This document shows, piece by piece, positions 1 to 9,268 of a DNA stretch of 64,000 nucleotides. This DNA is from Myxococcota bacterium (GTDB taxonomy: Bacteria; Myxococcota_A; Bradymonadia; UBA7976; UBA1532). The position numbers were made by a program, and so were the translations under genes. The notes beneath the pieces were generated by a model. That model ran no database searches and was not told the DNA's origin. It was given only the letters and a program-made list of their open reading frames with translations. The stretch lies in NCBI GenBank assembly GCA_023150895.1, contig JAKLJY010000027.1, forward strand, positions 1-64,000, given 5' to 3'. Numbering within the stretch: position 1 is the first letter of the stretch; every line of letters starts with the position of its first letter.

Positions 1-31
1 TCGTCGATTGAAATTCGTGCCCGCACACTAA

Positions 32-46
32 GCCCGACGGACGGGC
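32..46 (-). terminator. Small hairpin after the first minus-strand gene
   Basis: A 5-bp GC stem (GCCCG/CGGGC) with a 5-base loop lies 5 bases beyond the stop codon of the minus-strand gene at 51-1787. Only a weak T-rich stretch follows it. It could be a terminator, but the stem is short. Confidence 0.25.
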
Positions 47-50
47 GAGT

Positions 51-1787
51 TCAATCCGCCGAGGCGGTCGCGGCACAGGCGGCCGCTGCTGGCGCCCCCG
101 CCGGCAACCCCGCCGTCACCTGCACCCGGGCGGCGTCGAGCCGGGCCGGACCGAACGCCGCGAGCTCGGCCCCGAACGCCGCCGGAACGGGGCCGGACGC
201 CGCGACCGCGCGCCAGGCGGCGATGCGCGCGGAGAGGCGATCCGTCGCCAGCGGCCCGTCGAGGAGCGCCCGCACCTGGGCGAGATACGCGTCATGCAGC
301 GCAGGCACCGAGAGCAGTCGCTCGACGAGCGGTCGCGCCGCAGGCGGGCCGCACGTGGGCGACGCCAGCGGGAACGCGAGGCGCTCGTCGGCCGTGCAGT
401 CGCATCCCCCGAAACCGAACGCGCCCGGCATCCCGATGGCCAAGGGCGTCAGGCGCCCCGCCTGCGCCGAGAGCGCGAGGTGCGTCGCCTCGCCGCCGTA
501 CCCGGCCGTGTCCACGATCAGCGCCTGAAACGCCAAAAAGCGCAGCGTCTCCTCCACGTCGAGGACCACCGGGTACGCCGCCGGATCGCCCGCCCCCAGG
601 GCCCGCACCAGGTCGATGAAGTCGGCGACGTCGGCCTCGGCGTGCAGGGCGGAGAGGCCCTCGTACGCCTCGGGCGCGCGCCCCCGAAAGCGGAGGTCCG
701 CGGCCGGGGGTCGCACGCGAAAGAGCCCGGTCGAGGCGCCGAGCCGGCGCGACGCGAAGGGGGCATCCACCGCCTCGCGCAGCGCACACAGACGCGCCGT
801 GGTCCCGGGAAAGGCGACGGCGGCCAGCGTGGCAGCGGGGACGACGAGCGCGGCATCCCGAGCCGTTTCGAGCGCGACGACGTCGGCGAGCGCCCGGATC
901 GGCGCCGCCGGGCACGCCAGCACGAGCGCGCCCTCACCCGCTCCGGCCCCGCCGACCGGGGCGAGGCTCCACTCATCCGGGGCGGCCGCGTCGCGCGTCA
1001 CCGTCACCGCCCGCGTGCCCGCCCCGTCGCCCGTGTCGAGGGTCCCCGGCACGGGACCGAGGGCGCCCGGGGCCGAGATCGTCTCCCAGTCCACATCGGC
1101 GAACGTCAGCGTGATGGTCCGCACGCGGTCGCCGTCGAAGAGGCCGCCCGAAGGCGAAAACCCCCGATTCGGTGCCCCCGGCGTCGGCGTCAGGGAGACC
1201 GGCGCCCCGGTGCCATCGGGCAGGCGGCCGACGCTGCGATCACGGTCGACGAGCGCCGCCGACCAGCGCAGCGTGTCCACCCGCACGCCGCCGAGAATCA
1301 GGTGCAGCGCGTCCTCGCGCCCGAGGCCGTAAGGCAGGGACGCGACGCCCGCGGCCGCGTCCTCCACGACGTCCACCCGCAGAAACATGCCGGGGGCCAG
1401 CGCCCCCGTCGGCAAGGGCACGGGCGCGTGCTCGGGATCGTCGTCGACGATCGCGTAGTCACCGAGCGCGACGGGGCCGTCGCCCACCACCGTCAGCTCG
1501 AGCCACTCGCCGGCGTCCTCGGGGGGGACGGGCAGCGCCTCGTTGACGACCAGCCGACCGACGAGTCCGGGGCCGACGTCCGCGCCTGCGGGCAGTCCGG
1601 CCTCGGCCACCTCTCCGCCCGGCGCGGCCGCGTCGGACGGCGTGCCGGCCATCGCCATGTCCCCCGGCCCGCGGCCGACGTCCGCGTGTCTCGACACGTC
1701 GCCGTCGTCGGGCGCACACGCGAGGCCCGCCAGCAGAATCAGCAGGGCGCCCGCCAGCCGGAACGCCCGATCCGCCCCGCTCGGCAC
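51..1787 (-). CDS. Lipoprotein with lamin-tail-like and degenerate CotH-like domains
   Basis: The 578-residue protein begins with a hydrophobic signal and a lipobox-like LAGLAC ending at Cys24, so it is probably an exported lipoprotein. An Asp/Ala-rich linker follows. Residues of about 78-210 resemble a lamin-tail (LTD) beta-sandwich: a VVNEALP strand, EWLELT, and a closing PTPGAPN motif. The rest resembles a CotH-family kinase domain by layout (LRFLAFQALIVDTAGYGG, then PLVERLLSVPALHDAYLAQV), but the usual acidic catalytic motif is not recognisable, so activity is doubtful. The start is GTG, one base after the stop of the upstream lipoprotein gene, so the two are likely co-transcribed. A second CotH-like lipoprotein lies at 15601-17907. 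The LTD assignment is moderate and the CotH assignment weaker. Confidence 0.7.
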   Translation of the reverse strand: MPSGADRAFRLAGALLILLAGLACAPDDGDVSRHADVGRGPGDMAMAGTPSDAAAPGGEVAEAGLPAGADVGPGLVGRLVVNEALPVPPEDAGEWLELTVVGDGPVALGDYAIVDDDPEHAPVPLPTGALAPGMFLRVDVVEDAAAGVASLPYGLGREDALHLILGGVRVDTLRWSAALVDRDRSVGRLPDGTGAPVSLTPTPGAPNRGFSPSGGLFDGDRVRTITLTFADVDWETISAPGALGPVPGTLDTGDGAGTRAVTVTRDAAAPDEWSLAPVGGAGAGEGALVLACPAAPIRALADVVALETARDAALVVPAATLAAVAFPGTTARLCALREAVDAPFASRRLGASTGLFRVRPPAADLRFRGRAPEAYEGLSALHAEADVADFIDLVRALGAGDPAAYPVVLDVEETLRFLAFQALIVDTAGYGGEATHLALSAQAGRLTPLAIGMPGAFGFGGCDCTADERLAFPLASPTCGPPAARPLVERLLSVPALHDAYLAQVRALLDGPLATDRLSARIAAWRAVAASGPVPAAFGAELAAFGPARLDAARVQVTAGLPAGAPAAAACAATASAD

Positions 1788-1788
1788 T

Positions 1789-2379
1789 TCAGGGTGCGAC
1801 GACGACGGGGGCGGCGTCCGGCGGACCGGCGTCGGCCGGCACCGTGCCGATCAGGTCACCCCCATCGGCCCCGACCGCGGTGCTGCCGCCCGCGACGACC
1901 GGAAACAGGACCTCATGCAGCGTCTCGTCGCGGTACGAGACGATGACCCACAGCACGTACGTTCGCCCCTCGACGAGGCCCCCGGCCGGGACGTCGAGCG
2001 TGCGCTCCCGCTCGCCCGTCACCAGCACGCGCGTCTTCTCGGGCTGCGCCTTGCGCATCTCCTGTTCGCGCTCGGCGAGCACGTTGCGGTCGGCATCGAC
2101 GAGCCGGAACACCCAGGGGAACGGTTCGATGCCCGCGTCGTCGACGAGGGCGATGCCGTACTGGAACTTGAACGTCAGCTGCCCGCTGCCGTCCGGCGCG
2201 ACGGTGAGCGAGGCGGCCCCGAGCTCGGAGCGCATCTGCCGCAGGCCGTCCTTCATCTCGTCCTCGACGACGCAGCCGGCGGGGGCCTGCGCGACCAGAC
2301 CGGTGACGAGCAGCTTCAACACGAACAGACTTCGGGCGGCGAGTCGTGCGAACATGAGGCCTCGCACTCTACTCGCCAC
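1789..2379 (-). CDS. Small hypothetical lipoprotein
   Basis: This is a 196-residue protein with an N-terminal hydrophobic stretch ending in APAGC (Cys36), which fits a lipoprotein signal. The mature part is a predicted beta-rich domain of about 150 residues; phrases such as LTFKFQYGIALVDDAG and EGRTYVLWVIVSYRDET suggest a single immunoglobulin-like sandwich. I do not recognise a named family. The longest start is GTG at 2379, but ATG at 2355 would still leave the signal intact (188 residues) and is a reasonable alternative. It lies immediately upstream of the CotH-like lipoprotein gene, one base apart, and is probably in the same transcript. Confidence 0.6.
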   Translation of the reverse strand: MASRVRGLMFARLAARSLFVLKLLVTGLVAQAPAGCVVEDEMKDGLRQMRSELGAASLTVAPDGSGQLTFKFQYGIALVDDAGIEPFPWVFRLVDADRNVLAEREQEMRKAQPEKTRVLVTGERERTLDVPAGGLVEGRTYVLWVIVSYRDETLHEVLFPVVAGGSTAVGADGGDLIGTVPADAGPPDAAPVVVAP

Positions 2380-2473
2380 CCGCGTCGAGTTCCATTATCG
2401 TGCGGCGACGCGCGCGGCCCCCGCCATGCGCGCCGTTCGCCGTGAGTCGCGCCGACCCTGAAAGAAAGCAGCC

Positions 2474-3019
2474 ATGTTCGGAGAGAAGCTGTTCACCCCG
2501 CCCGCCCTGTCGACCCTCAACATCCCCGGCACGGGTGATCTCCGGGTCGAGATCGAGACCCGCCTCGGCACCATCCGCGGCCGCTTCTACGAGCGCGAAG
2601 CGCCCATGACGGTCGCCAACTTCGTCGGCCTCGCCACCGGCGCCATCTCGGGCAAGCCCTTCTACGACGGCATCCTGTTCCACCGGGTCATCAAGGAATT
2701 CATGATTCAGGCAGGCTGCCCCGACGGGCGCGGCACCGGCGGCCCCGGCTACGTCATCAAGGACGAGTTCGGGCCCGGTCTGAAGCACACCCGCGGCGGT
2801 CTGTTCAGCATGGCCAACCGCGGCCCCAACACGGGCGGCAGCCAGTTCTTCCTCACCGAGGTCGCGACCCCCTGGCTCGACGGCAAGCACGCCATCTTCG
2901 GCGAGATCGACGCCGCCTCGCTCGACATCGTCAAGAAGATCGCCCGCGTCCCGACGGCCCCCGGTGATCGCCCGCTCGAGCCGGTGGCGATGACCAAAGT
3001 CACCGTCTTCCGCGGCTGA
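2474..3019 (+). CDS. Cyclophilin-type peptidyl-prolyl cis-trans isomerase
   Basis: This 181-residue protein is a single cyclophilin domain that catalyses cis-trans isomerisation of Xaa-Pro bonds during protein folding. The catalytic signature is complete: FHRVI with Arg71, Gln79, the MANRGPNTGGSQFF block at 113-126, and Trp134 and His139 in WLDGKHAIFGE. Length and order match bacterial PpiA/PpiB-type enzymes. There is no signal peptide, so it is probably cytoplasmic. The ATG start is preceded by a purine-rich GAAAGAAAG. It is followed after only 8 bases by an outer-membrane protein gene, so the two may share a transcript. Confidence 0.95.
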   Translation: MFGEKLFTPPALSTLNIPGTGDLRVEIETRLGTIRGRFYEREAPMTVANFVGLATGAISGKPFYDGILFHRVIKEFMIQAGCPDGRGTGGPGYVIKDEFGPGLKHTRGGLFSMANRGPNTGGSQFFLTEVATPWLDGKHAIFGEIDAASLDIVKKIARVPTAPGDRPLEPVAMTKVTVFRG

Positions 3020-3027
3020 GCGCGAGC

Positions 3028-4374
3028 TTGGCGCGCCGCCTCGGCCGGGATTCAGGCCTCTTCGTCCGGACCCAAGGCGGCGCCCTCGCGGCGTTGGTCT
3101 GCGCGGCGTCGGTCTGCCCGACGCCCGCGACCGCCGCGCCGATGCACGTCGCCCGCATGGACGGCCTGCGCGGCGACCCCGTGGACACGGGGCCGTTCGC
3201 ATTCTGGTGGAACCCGGCGGCGCTCGCCCGCCCCGGGCGCGCCCTCGGTCTGCACGGCCTGTTCGCCATGCGCGCCGCGAGCTACGACCGGGACGCCGCG
3301 CTCAACGACGTCGCACCGGACGAAGCCGCCGCCAACGCCGGCCTCGCCACGATCGACACCGCCGGCGTCATCCCCGCGCTCGGGTTTCGACAGGGGTTTG
3401 CCGACGTCGGTCCGTTCGATCTCGGGTTCGGCCTCGGGTTCTTCGTCCCATTCGCCGGCGTCGCCGACTGGGCGCGCCACCCCGACGCGCCCGCCGAGCA
3501 TCCGGGCGCCTACGACGGGCCGCAGCGGTGGGCGACGATTCACAGCCGCCTCGTCTTCCTCGCCGGCTCGGTCGGGTTCGGCGCCGCGCACCGGGCCTCG
3601 GGCGTGTCCCTCGGCATCGCCCCGACGCTGTACTACGGCGAGCTGGCGACAACGCGCGCCCGCAACGTCGATCGCAGCGACGACCTCGTCGACGTGACCG
3701 GCGAGCTGAAAGAAGGCCGCATCGTCTTCGAGGCCGACGACATTCGGGTGGGCTTCAACGTCGGGCTCCGGTGGGACGCGTCACCCGATCTCGGTTTCGC
3801 CCTCACCTGGCATCAGGTCCCCGAGTTCGTGATGGACGGCCGCGCCAAGGTGGCCTACGGCACCGCGGACCCCTTCTCCATCGGCGCCGAGCTCGCGTTC
3901 CCCCTGCCCGACCTCTTCCGGGCCGGGGCCTCCATCGGCCTGCCCGGCGGCTGGGTCCTGCGCCCGTTCCTCGAGTTCGCCCGCTGGTCCGTCATGGAGC
4001 GCCAGGTCGCCGTCTCCAAGGGCGAGGGGCAGCCCCTCATCGAGATCGAGCGCGACTTCGACGACGTCTGGGGCTTCCGGTTGCGCTGCGATACGCCGCG
4101 CTGGCGCGGGTGGGGTGCGACGTTCGGCGGCGGTTTCGAGACCGCGGCGACGCCGACATCGACGCACGAACCCGGCCTGGCCGAGGGCGAGAGTGTCGAG
4201 GCCATGCTCGGGCTGGACTACACCTTCGAGGCAGGCGTCCGCGTCTCGCTGTCGACGACGCTGCAGACGTTCTTCGCCCGGGACGTCTCGGACAGCATCC
4301 AGAAGCCGACCACCAACGGCCGGTACACCGACGACCGCGTGTTCTCGACGCTCGACGTGGAGGTGCCGTTCTGA
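3028..4374 (+). CDS. OMPP1/FadL-family outer-membrane transport protein
   Basis: This 448-residue protein has an N-terminal signal (ALAALVCAASVCPTPATAA) followed by FWWNPAALA, a hallmark of the FadL/TodX (OMPP1) family. These are beta-barrels that import long-chain fatty acids or other hydrophobic compounds. Alternating strand patterns rich in Gly, aromatic and charged residues run to the C-terminus, which ends in a strand closing with Phe (TLDVEVPF), as expected for a barrel. The start is TTG at 3028; no ATG or GTG would keep the signal, so this choice is reasonable but uncertain. The stop overlaps the ATG of the next gene (ATGA), which indicates translational coupling. Confidence 0.8.
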   Translation: MARRLGRDSGLFVRTQGGALAALVCAASVCPTPATAAPMHVARMDGLRGDPVDTGPFAFWWNPAALARPGRALGLHGLFAMRAASYDRDAALNDVAPDEAAANAGLATIDTAGVIPALGFRQGFADVGPFDLGFGLGFFVPFAGVADWARHPDAPAEHPGAYDGPQRWATIHSRLVFLAGSVGFGAAHRASGVSLGIAPTLYYGELATTRARNVDRSDDLVDVTGELKEGRIVFEADDIRVGFNVGLRWDASPDLGFALTWHQVPEFVMDGRAKVAYGTADPFSIGAELAFPLPDLFRAGASIGLPGGWVLRPFLEFARWSVMERQVAVSKGEGQPLIEIERDFDDVWGFRLRCDTPRWRGWGATFGGGFETAATPTSTHEPGLAEGESVEAMLGLDYTFEAGVRVSLSTTLQTFFARDVSDSIQKPTTNGRYTDDRVFSTLDVEVPF

Positions 4375-5552
4375 TGCGCCGCCTCGCCCTGTGCACAGGC
4401 CTCCTGGCCGCCTGCAACACCAATACCCCCGACGACGACTACCACGCCTTCCTGAGCCGGGCCGACCGCGCCCGTCCGGACGCCGGCGTCGACGCCGCCC
4501 ACCCGACCGGCCACTTCTCGGACATTTCCGGCAACTGGTTCTTGCGCGCCGACCTCACCGCCGGCCTCGACCTGGGCCTGCGCGTCCGCATGTGCCGATA
4601 CATGGAGTCGCCGACGGAGGCCGACTGGACGCGCTGCGACCCGCTCACGGAGCCGGGGCGCCTGATGGTGCGCCTCTGGCTCGAAAAGCAGCGCATCGGC
4701 GTCGATGCACCGCTGGTCGAGACGTCGTCGACGGTCGACGAGGGCGGGCACTTCGTCCTGACCGCCGATCCGCTCCGTCTGCCGGCCGATCTCGTCGGTT
4801 CGGACATCGTCGCCCTCGTGGTCATGTACGCGCACATCACCCGCGCGGGGAGCTGGTGCGGGGACGCCGACGGCGAAGTCACGCAGCCGCCGGGACTCGA
4901 AATCGACGGCAGCACGTTTGCGGCCACGCGGGACCCCGACCAGACGGCGAAGCACTTCGAGCTGCCCTTCGCCTGCGCCGCGGACGACGGCGTGCCCGAT
5001 CCGGGGGGCGACGCCGGCCCCGGTGACGATGCGACGCCCCCGGACGCCGGCCCCCCACCGGGCCCCGATGGCGCCGTGCCCCGCCCCGCCTCGCCCGATC
5101 TGACCGACGTGCCGAGCGTGGCCGCGGACGTGAGCGGCCACTGGCTCGTCACCGCGCGCCTCGCCAATGGGTTCGCGCTGCAGCTCTGGCTCTCGCTGGT
5201 CTATGCCGGCGGTCCCGAGGGCGGCACCCTCGACGGGGCGATGCACAAAACGCAGGACGCCCCGGGCACACCCGCCGCCGCGACGTTCACGACGACGGTG
5301 ACCCCCGATGGCCGATTCGAGCTCTGGCTCCCGACGTTCGCCATGCAGACGAACCTCGGCCGCCTCGAGGCGGACATCCTGCTCAGCGCCGTCACCGCGA
5401 GCGCCGACGCGTTCTGTGGGGAGGGCGCGGGGCAGGTGCGACGCCCGCTGGCGATGAGCCTCGAAGGCGCGACGTTCGCGGCGCAGCGTTTTGTCCCGGG
5501 CACCGCCGCCCCCCCAGCGAACGAGGTCGCCTCGGCCTGCGCAGCGCCGTAA
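4374..5552 (+). CDS. Lipoprotein with two duplicated beta-domains
   Basis: Starting at the ATG that overlaps the FadL-like stop, the product is 392 residues with a short signal and lipobox (LLAAC, Cys14). It holds two related domains of about 165 residues. One begins ISGNWFLRADLTAGLDLGL and ends CGDADGEV..IDGSTFAATRD; the other begins VSGHWLVTARLANGFALQL and ends CGEGAGQV..LEGATFAAQRF. A Pro/Asp/Ala/Gly linker joins them. Each domain ends with a conserved Cys-Gly turn and a strand. The family is not recognised. Coupling to the outer-membrane protein suggests an accessory surface lipoprotein. The open frame extends far upstream, but that part is antisense-like shadow, and the lipobox fixes the real start. 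Confidence 0.7.
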   Translation: MRRLALCTGLLAACNTNTPDDDYHAFLSRADRARPDAGVDAAHPTGHFSDISGNWFLRADLTAGLDLGLRVRMCRYMESPTEADWTRCDPLTEPGRLMVRLWLEKQRIGVDAPLVETSSTVDEGGHFVLTADPLRLPADLVGSDIVALVVMYAHITRAGSWCGDADGEVTQPPGLEIDGSTFAATRDPDQTAKHFELPFACAADDGVPDPGGDAGPGDDATPPDAGPPPGPDGAVPRPASPDLTDVPSVAADVSGHWLVTARLANGFALQLWLSLVYAGGPEGGTLDGAMHKTQDAPGTPAAATFTTTVTPDGRFELWLPTFAMQTNLGRLEADILLSAVTASADAFCGEGAGQVRRPLAMSLEGATFAAQRFVPGTAAPPANEVASACAAP

Positions 5553-5560
5553 CGACGCCC

Positions 5561-6028
5561 GTGTTCTACGCGCTCACCGCCCTGATGGGCGCCATCAGCC
5601 CGGCCTTCCCGCTCATCAGCATCGAAGCCTGGGCCATCTTCGTGGGGCTCGTGGGCAGCAAGCCGTGGTTCGCGACGGCGCTCGCCGCCGCCGTCGGTCA
5701 GCTCGTGTGCTTCTCGGCGATCTACTTCCTGGGCGATCGCTACGTCTCGAAGCTGCCCTGGGTGCAGCGCAAGCTCGCCTTCTTCGAGCCGGGTCGTTAC
5801 CAGCGCCACGCCAAATGGTTCTATGGCACGGGCGCCGTCATCGGGGTGCCGCCCCTGAACCTCATCAGCATCGCCGCGCCGGTGATGGACGTGTCGTATC
5901 CGGTCTTTGCGACGATTGCCTTCGTCGGGCGCTTGCTGCGCCTCAGTGTGCTCGTCGCCTTCGCCCAGAAGGCGCAGGCGTGGTTTCCCGTCGACGCCGT
6001 GCCCGCGTGGCTGCGGGCGTTTGCTTGA
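5561..6028 (+). CDS. Small DedA/VTT-like integral membrane protein
   Basis: The 155-residue protein has three or four predicted membrane segments, with PAFPLISIEAWAIFVGLV, ATALAAAVGQLVCFSAIYFLG and VFATIAFVGRLLRLSVLVAF the clearest. Between them lies a polar stretch with a GAVIGVPPLNLISIAAP loop. This pattern resembles the short VTT/DedA-like (YqaA-type) proteins implicated in lipid handling and membrane homeostasis. The start is GTG, 8 bases after the preceding stop, so it is probably part of the same transcript as the FadL-like protein and the lipoprotein. Assignment to the wider DedA superfamily rests on topology and is moderate. Confidence 0.65.
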   Translation: MFYALTALMGAISPAFPLISIEAWAIFVGLVGSKPWFATALAAAVGQLVCFSAIYFLGDRYVSKLPWVQRKLAFFEPGRYQRHAKWFYGTGAVIGVPPLNLISIAAPVMDVSYPVFATIAFVGRLLRLSVLVAFAQKAQAWFPVDAVPAWLRAFA

Positions 6029-6044
6029 CGGCATCGGGACGCAC

Positions 6045-6057
6045 CCCCGGCCCGGGG
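6045..6057. terminator. Hairpin between convergent genes
   Basis: A CCCCG-GCC-CGGGG stem-loop sits in the 30-base gap between the convergent stop codons at 6028 and 6059. It could terminate transcription from both sides. There is no clear T tract. Confidence 0.35.
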
Positions 6058-6058
6058 T

Positions 6059-7906
6059 TCACCACTCGAGCTTGAGGGCCTTGCGCCGCGCGGCGGCGAG
6101 GTTGTCGGCGAGCTCGTCGAGGCTCAGGCTGCGGAAGCGCTCGGGCAGCAGGCGCCGGTTGCTCGCCTCGCTGACCGCGAGCCACTCCATGTACCGCACC
6201 ATGTCCTTCTCGCGGGTCGGCATGTAGTCGGCCACGGCGCGCGCCAGGTACGGCGTCGTCAGCTTCTCCGGCACGGCCTCGACGCCCTCCGGCAGGTGAC
6301 CCGCGCAGAAGTCGTCGTAGGCGAGCAGGATGAGCGCCTCGAGGTCCGCCGAGGCGTACCCGTCGAGGTCCTCGAGGATGGGCAGGATCTCCTCGTCCGG
6401 CACGGTCGCGTCGATCTTGTGGCGCCGAATCAGCGCCCGAAGAATCGCCAGCCGCTCACCCGCCGTCTGCGCGTGGAAGAACGGGATCTTCATGTCCAGG
6501 CGGCCGGGGCGCTTGAGGTCGGTGTCGAGCTTGTCCGGCCGGTTGGTCATCATGATGAACACGATGCGTCCCCGATGGGACGTGTCGCTCATGAACTCCT
6601 TGAGCCGGGCGATGACGCGGCTGTCGACGCCGCCGTCACCGTTGCCACCCGAGAGCGTGCGATCGGCCTCGTCGATGATCACGACGATCTCGCCGAGGCC
6701 CTCGATGACCGAGAGCACGCGTTCGAGGTTGGCCTCGGTCGCGCCCACGAGGCCGCCGCGGAAGTTCTTGAGCGTGATGACCGGCAGCCCGCACTCGGCG
6801 GCGAAGGCCTCGGCCACGAAGCTCTTGCCCGTGCCCATGGGGCCGACGAGCATGATGCCCATCGGCACCTGACTCTTGCGCCCGGCCTTCACGTGGCCGG
6901 CGACGCGCATGAGGGCGTCCTTGATGGGCTCCATGCCGCCCACCACCGAGAAGTCGTGATCGGCCTCGATGACCTCGATGAGACCGGCGCACTCCTGCTC
7001 GAGGATCTCCTTCTTGCGGTCGGCGATGGCGTCGATGGGCAGTGCCGTCGGGGCGGACTGGAAGACCGCGCGGGTCTCCGTGGCCGACAGCGACTGCGCC
7101 GGCACGGCGACCGGCTCGGCCATGGCCATGAGGTCCTGAATCTGTCGGAGCTGCAGGCCGGCGGTGATGCGCGTCAGCGTCTCGCCGCGGTCGGGATCGA
7201 GGGTCGGGCGGATCTGCGCCAGGTAGCGCGCGCGCTCGAGGGCCCCGGGCAGGGGGACCCGCACGACGCCGACGCGCGGATTGCCCGTGACGCGGCGGGC
7301 GAGGCCCGTGAGCGTGCTGCACAGCAACATGACGAGGTTGTCGCTGCGCACGACCTCGTCCCACAGGGACCAGCGGTGGAGCGTCGCGGCCGCCGTGCGG
7401 TCGGCGAACCCCAGGTTGCCGACCATGCCGTCGGGCGCGACGAGCTCGGCGTAGTGGATGACCACCGCGCAGGGGGTGTCACGCCGCACGAGCAGCGCCT
7501 CGAGCTGCGGCAGCACGATGGCGGGATCGCGCTCGAGGGCGATCTCGCGGACGAGGGACTCGCCCATCGCCGCCCAGCGCATCTTCTCCGTCGTCGGTTT
7601 ACCGCCGAGCTTCTGTTCCGTGTAGAGCCCGGCCTCCACGAGCACCTTGGCGGCGCGCGCGGCGTGTTCGGGCTTGGCGAACCAGACCCCGCGCCCGGGA
7701 TCGTAGTGCACGACGACCTTGTCGCTCGGCGAGAAGAACTGGTCGAGGAAGGCCGTCATGCTCCAGACGCGACCGGCCGCCAGGACCATGTCGTTGATGT
7801 TGCCGTGCAACACGAACTGACCGGTCTCGGTGTGCAGGTAGCGATCCCGCAGGGCGGTCATCCATCCGGGCAGATCGGGGGCGCGGGGCAGATCGACGGT
7901 GCTCAT
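6059..7906 (-). CDS. Two-domain AAA+ ATPase with degenerate first domain
   Basis: The C-terminal half of this 615-residue protein is a typical AAA+ module: Walker A GPMGTGKS (355-362), Walker B VVIIDEAD (408-415), sensor Asn455 in [10 protein letters not shown], and RPGRLD with candidate arginine fingers. The first 270 residues also look like an AAA+ fold. They have a P-loop-position strand [11 protein letters not shown], a Walker-B-position strand [11 protein letters not shown], and a lid helix set ([23 protein letters not shown]). They lack the Walker lysine and the DE pair, so this domain probably does not hydrolyse ATP. The gene lies downstream of PspA-like and TerB-like genes on the same strand, which suggests a remodelling ATPase for a membrane-associated coiled-coil protein. 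Confidence 0.85.
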   Translation of the reverse strand: MSTVDLPRAPDLPGWMTALRDRYLHTETGQFVLHGNINDMVLAAGRVWSMTAFLDQFFSPSDKVVVHYDPGRGVWFAKPEHAARAAKVLVEAGLYTEQKLGGKPTTEKMRWAAMGESLVREIALERDPAIVLPQLEALLVRRDTPCAVVIHYAELVAPDGMVGNLGFADRTAAATLHRWSLWDEVVRSDNLVMLLCSTLTGLARRVTGNPRVGVVRVPLPGALERARYLAQIRPTLDPDRGETLTRITAGLQLRQIQDLMAMAEPVAVPAQSLSATETRAVFQSAPTALPIDAIADRKKEILEQECAGLIEVIEADHDFSVVGGMEPIKDALMRVAGHVKAGRKSQVPMGIMLVGPMGTGKSFVAEAFAAECGLPVITLKNFRGGLVGATEANLERVLSVIEGLGEIVVIIDEADRTLSGGNGDGGVDSRVIARLKEFMSDTSHRGRIVFIMMTNRPDKLDTDLKRPGRLDMKIPFFHAQTAGERLAILRALIRRHKIDATVPDEEILPILEDLDGYASADLEALILLAYDDFCAGHLPEGVEAVPEKLTTPYLARAVADYMPTREKDMVRYMEWLAVSEASNRRLLPERFRSLSLDELADNLAAARRKALKLEW

Positions 7907-8042
7907 CGGTGGTCGTCCAGCGGGGGAAGCGGGGGGCGGGGGCGGGTGTCGAACACGACGACCCGGGGCGGGGCGCGCGACGCGTCAGAGCGTGTGAAGA
8001 ATTCGGACGCCGTTGCGAGCGGACCGATTCATTCACATGCTC

Positions 8043-8780
8043 TCAGAGCGTCTTACCGCCGTCGCCGCCGGTCGTCGTCTGCGCGGGGGCCGTGGCCGCC
8101 GCGCTCGCACCGGCCTTGGCGGCCTTCAGGGCCTCGAGCTTCTGGGCGGCCTTCAGGTTGCCCGTCTGCGCCTTGATCTTGGCGAGCTTGGAGTCGAGGG
8201 AGCTCTCCTTCAGCTCGTCGCCGATCTTGACCTCGGCCTTCACCTTCTCGGCGAAGTCGCGGACGTTCTGCAGGGCCTTGATCTCCTCGTCGACCGAGAG
8301 GCCGTCGAGCTGCTCCTGGATCTGCTTGCGGGCCTGCGCGTCGTTGATCTGTGCGATGACCTTGTCGCGCTCGCGCTTGAGCTTCTCGATCTCACCGGCG
8401 ACGGCGCGCAGCGACTCCTTGGCCGTCTCGGCGTCCTTCGCGGCCTGCTCGAGCTCCTTCTTGTCCTCGGAGAGGGCCTTCTCGAGCTCGCCCTGCTTCT
8501 CGAGCAGCACCATGGCCGACTCGTCGTCGTTGGCGTTGACCGCCACCTGCACCTGCAGGGTGATCTCTTCGAGCTCGGACTCGTGCCGATTGATGCGCGT
8601 CTCGAGCTGCGTGCGATGCTTCACGAGGCCGGCCGCGGCGGACTTCAGCTTCGTGTACTTCTCGGTCATCGCGTTGATCGCGTTCTCGTACGCGATCTCG
8701 GGGTGCTTCTCTTCGATGCTGCCGACGAAGAGGCTCAGAAAGCCCTTCCAGAGATTGGCGATGCGGACGAAAAAGCTCAT
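8043..8780 (-). CDS. PspA/IM30-family phage-shock-like protein
   Basis: The 245-residue protein starts with an amphipathic N-terminal helix (MSFFVRIANLWKGFLSLFVG) followed by long heptad-rich helices (about 25-190), the PspA/IM30/Vipp1 plan. These proteins bind inner membranes, often as ESCRT-III-like oligomers, and protect against envelope stress. The tail after about residue 215 is Ala/Thr/Gly-rich and probably disordered. The ATG at 8780 is supported by GGAG nine bases upstream and lies two bases after the TerB-like stop. A longer reading frame upstream is only overlap. It sits between the TerB-like and AAA+ genes in a likely three-gene operon. Confidence 0.85.
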   Translation of the reverse strand: MSFFVRIANLWKGFLSLFVGSIEEKHPEIAYENAINAMTEKYTKLKSAAAGLVKHRTQLETRINRHESELEEITLQVQVAVNANDDESAMVLLEKQGELEKALSEDKKELEQAAKDAETAKESLRAVAGEIEKLKRERDKVIAQINDAQARKQIQEQLDGLSVDEEIKALQNVRDFAEKVKAEVKIGDELKESSLDSKLAKIKAQTGNLKAAQKLEALKAAKAGASAAATAPAQTTTGGDGGKTL

Positions 8781-8782
8781 CT

Positions 8783-9268
8783 TTACTTCTCCAGCGCCCG
8801 GTTGATGTGGTCTTCGGTGAGGCCCATGGACGCGCCGATCTCCTTGACGGTGTCGCGGTTCCAGAGCAGGTGCGCGAGGCTCTGCAGCACGTAGAGGCGG
8901 GCCTTGACGTGCAGCTCCTCGAGCGCGCCGTGATCGAGCCCGAGGGCGACGCCGTACTCGGCGACCCGCGCGCGCTCGGCGTCGGAGTGCTGCCCGTCCG
9001 CGTAGATGAGCAGGTAGCAGGAGACGACGAACGCCTCGACGACCCGCGCGCCGCCGTTCTGGAAGACGGCCGCCGCGGCCTGCGCATCGAAGCCCTTGGC
9101 CGCGAGCGCCTCGAGCGACTCCGCCCCGCCCTCGCCGGCGTGGAAGTCGGAGATCAGCGCGCGCTCGGCCTCGTGAATGCCGTCCACCGCGGCGAGGTCG
9201 AGAAGCCCCCGGACAATCCACTCGGACTGCTCGGGCGTGAGGTCGATGCCTTCGTAGAGTTCCTGCAT
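8783..9268 (-). CDS. TerB-like (TerB/DUF533-type) helical protein
   Basis: This 161-residue, all-helical protein has the layout of TerB-like domains. Its features are a first helix pair WIVRGLLDLAAVDGIHEAE with an acidic metal-site-like turn, a central hydrophobic helix (EAFVVSCYLLIYADG), and a second acidic turn QHSDAERARVAEYGVALGL. TerB-like domains occur in tellurite-resistance and membrane-stress systems. The ATG at 9268 is preceded by AAGGA at good spacing; the longer open frame upstream is not supported. It is the first gene of the likely TerB-PspA-AAA+ operon. The exact subfamily is uncertain. Confidence 0.65.
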   Translation of the reverse strand: MQELYEGIDLTPEQSEWIVRGLLDLAAVDGIHEAERALISDFHAGEGGAESLEALAAKGFDAQAAAAVFQNGGARVVEAFVVSCYLLIYADGQHSDAERARVAEYGVALGLDHGALEELHVKARLYVLQSLAHLLWNRDTVKEIGASMGLTEDHINRALEK

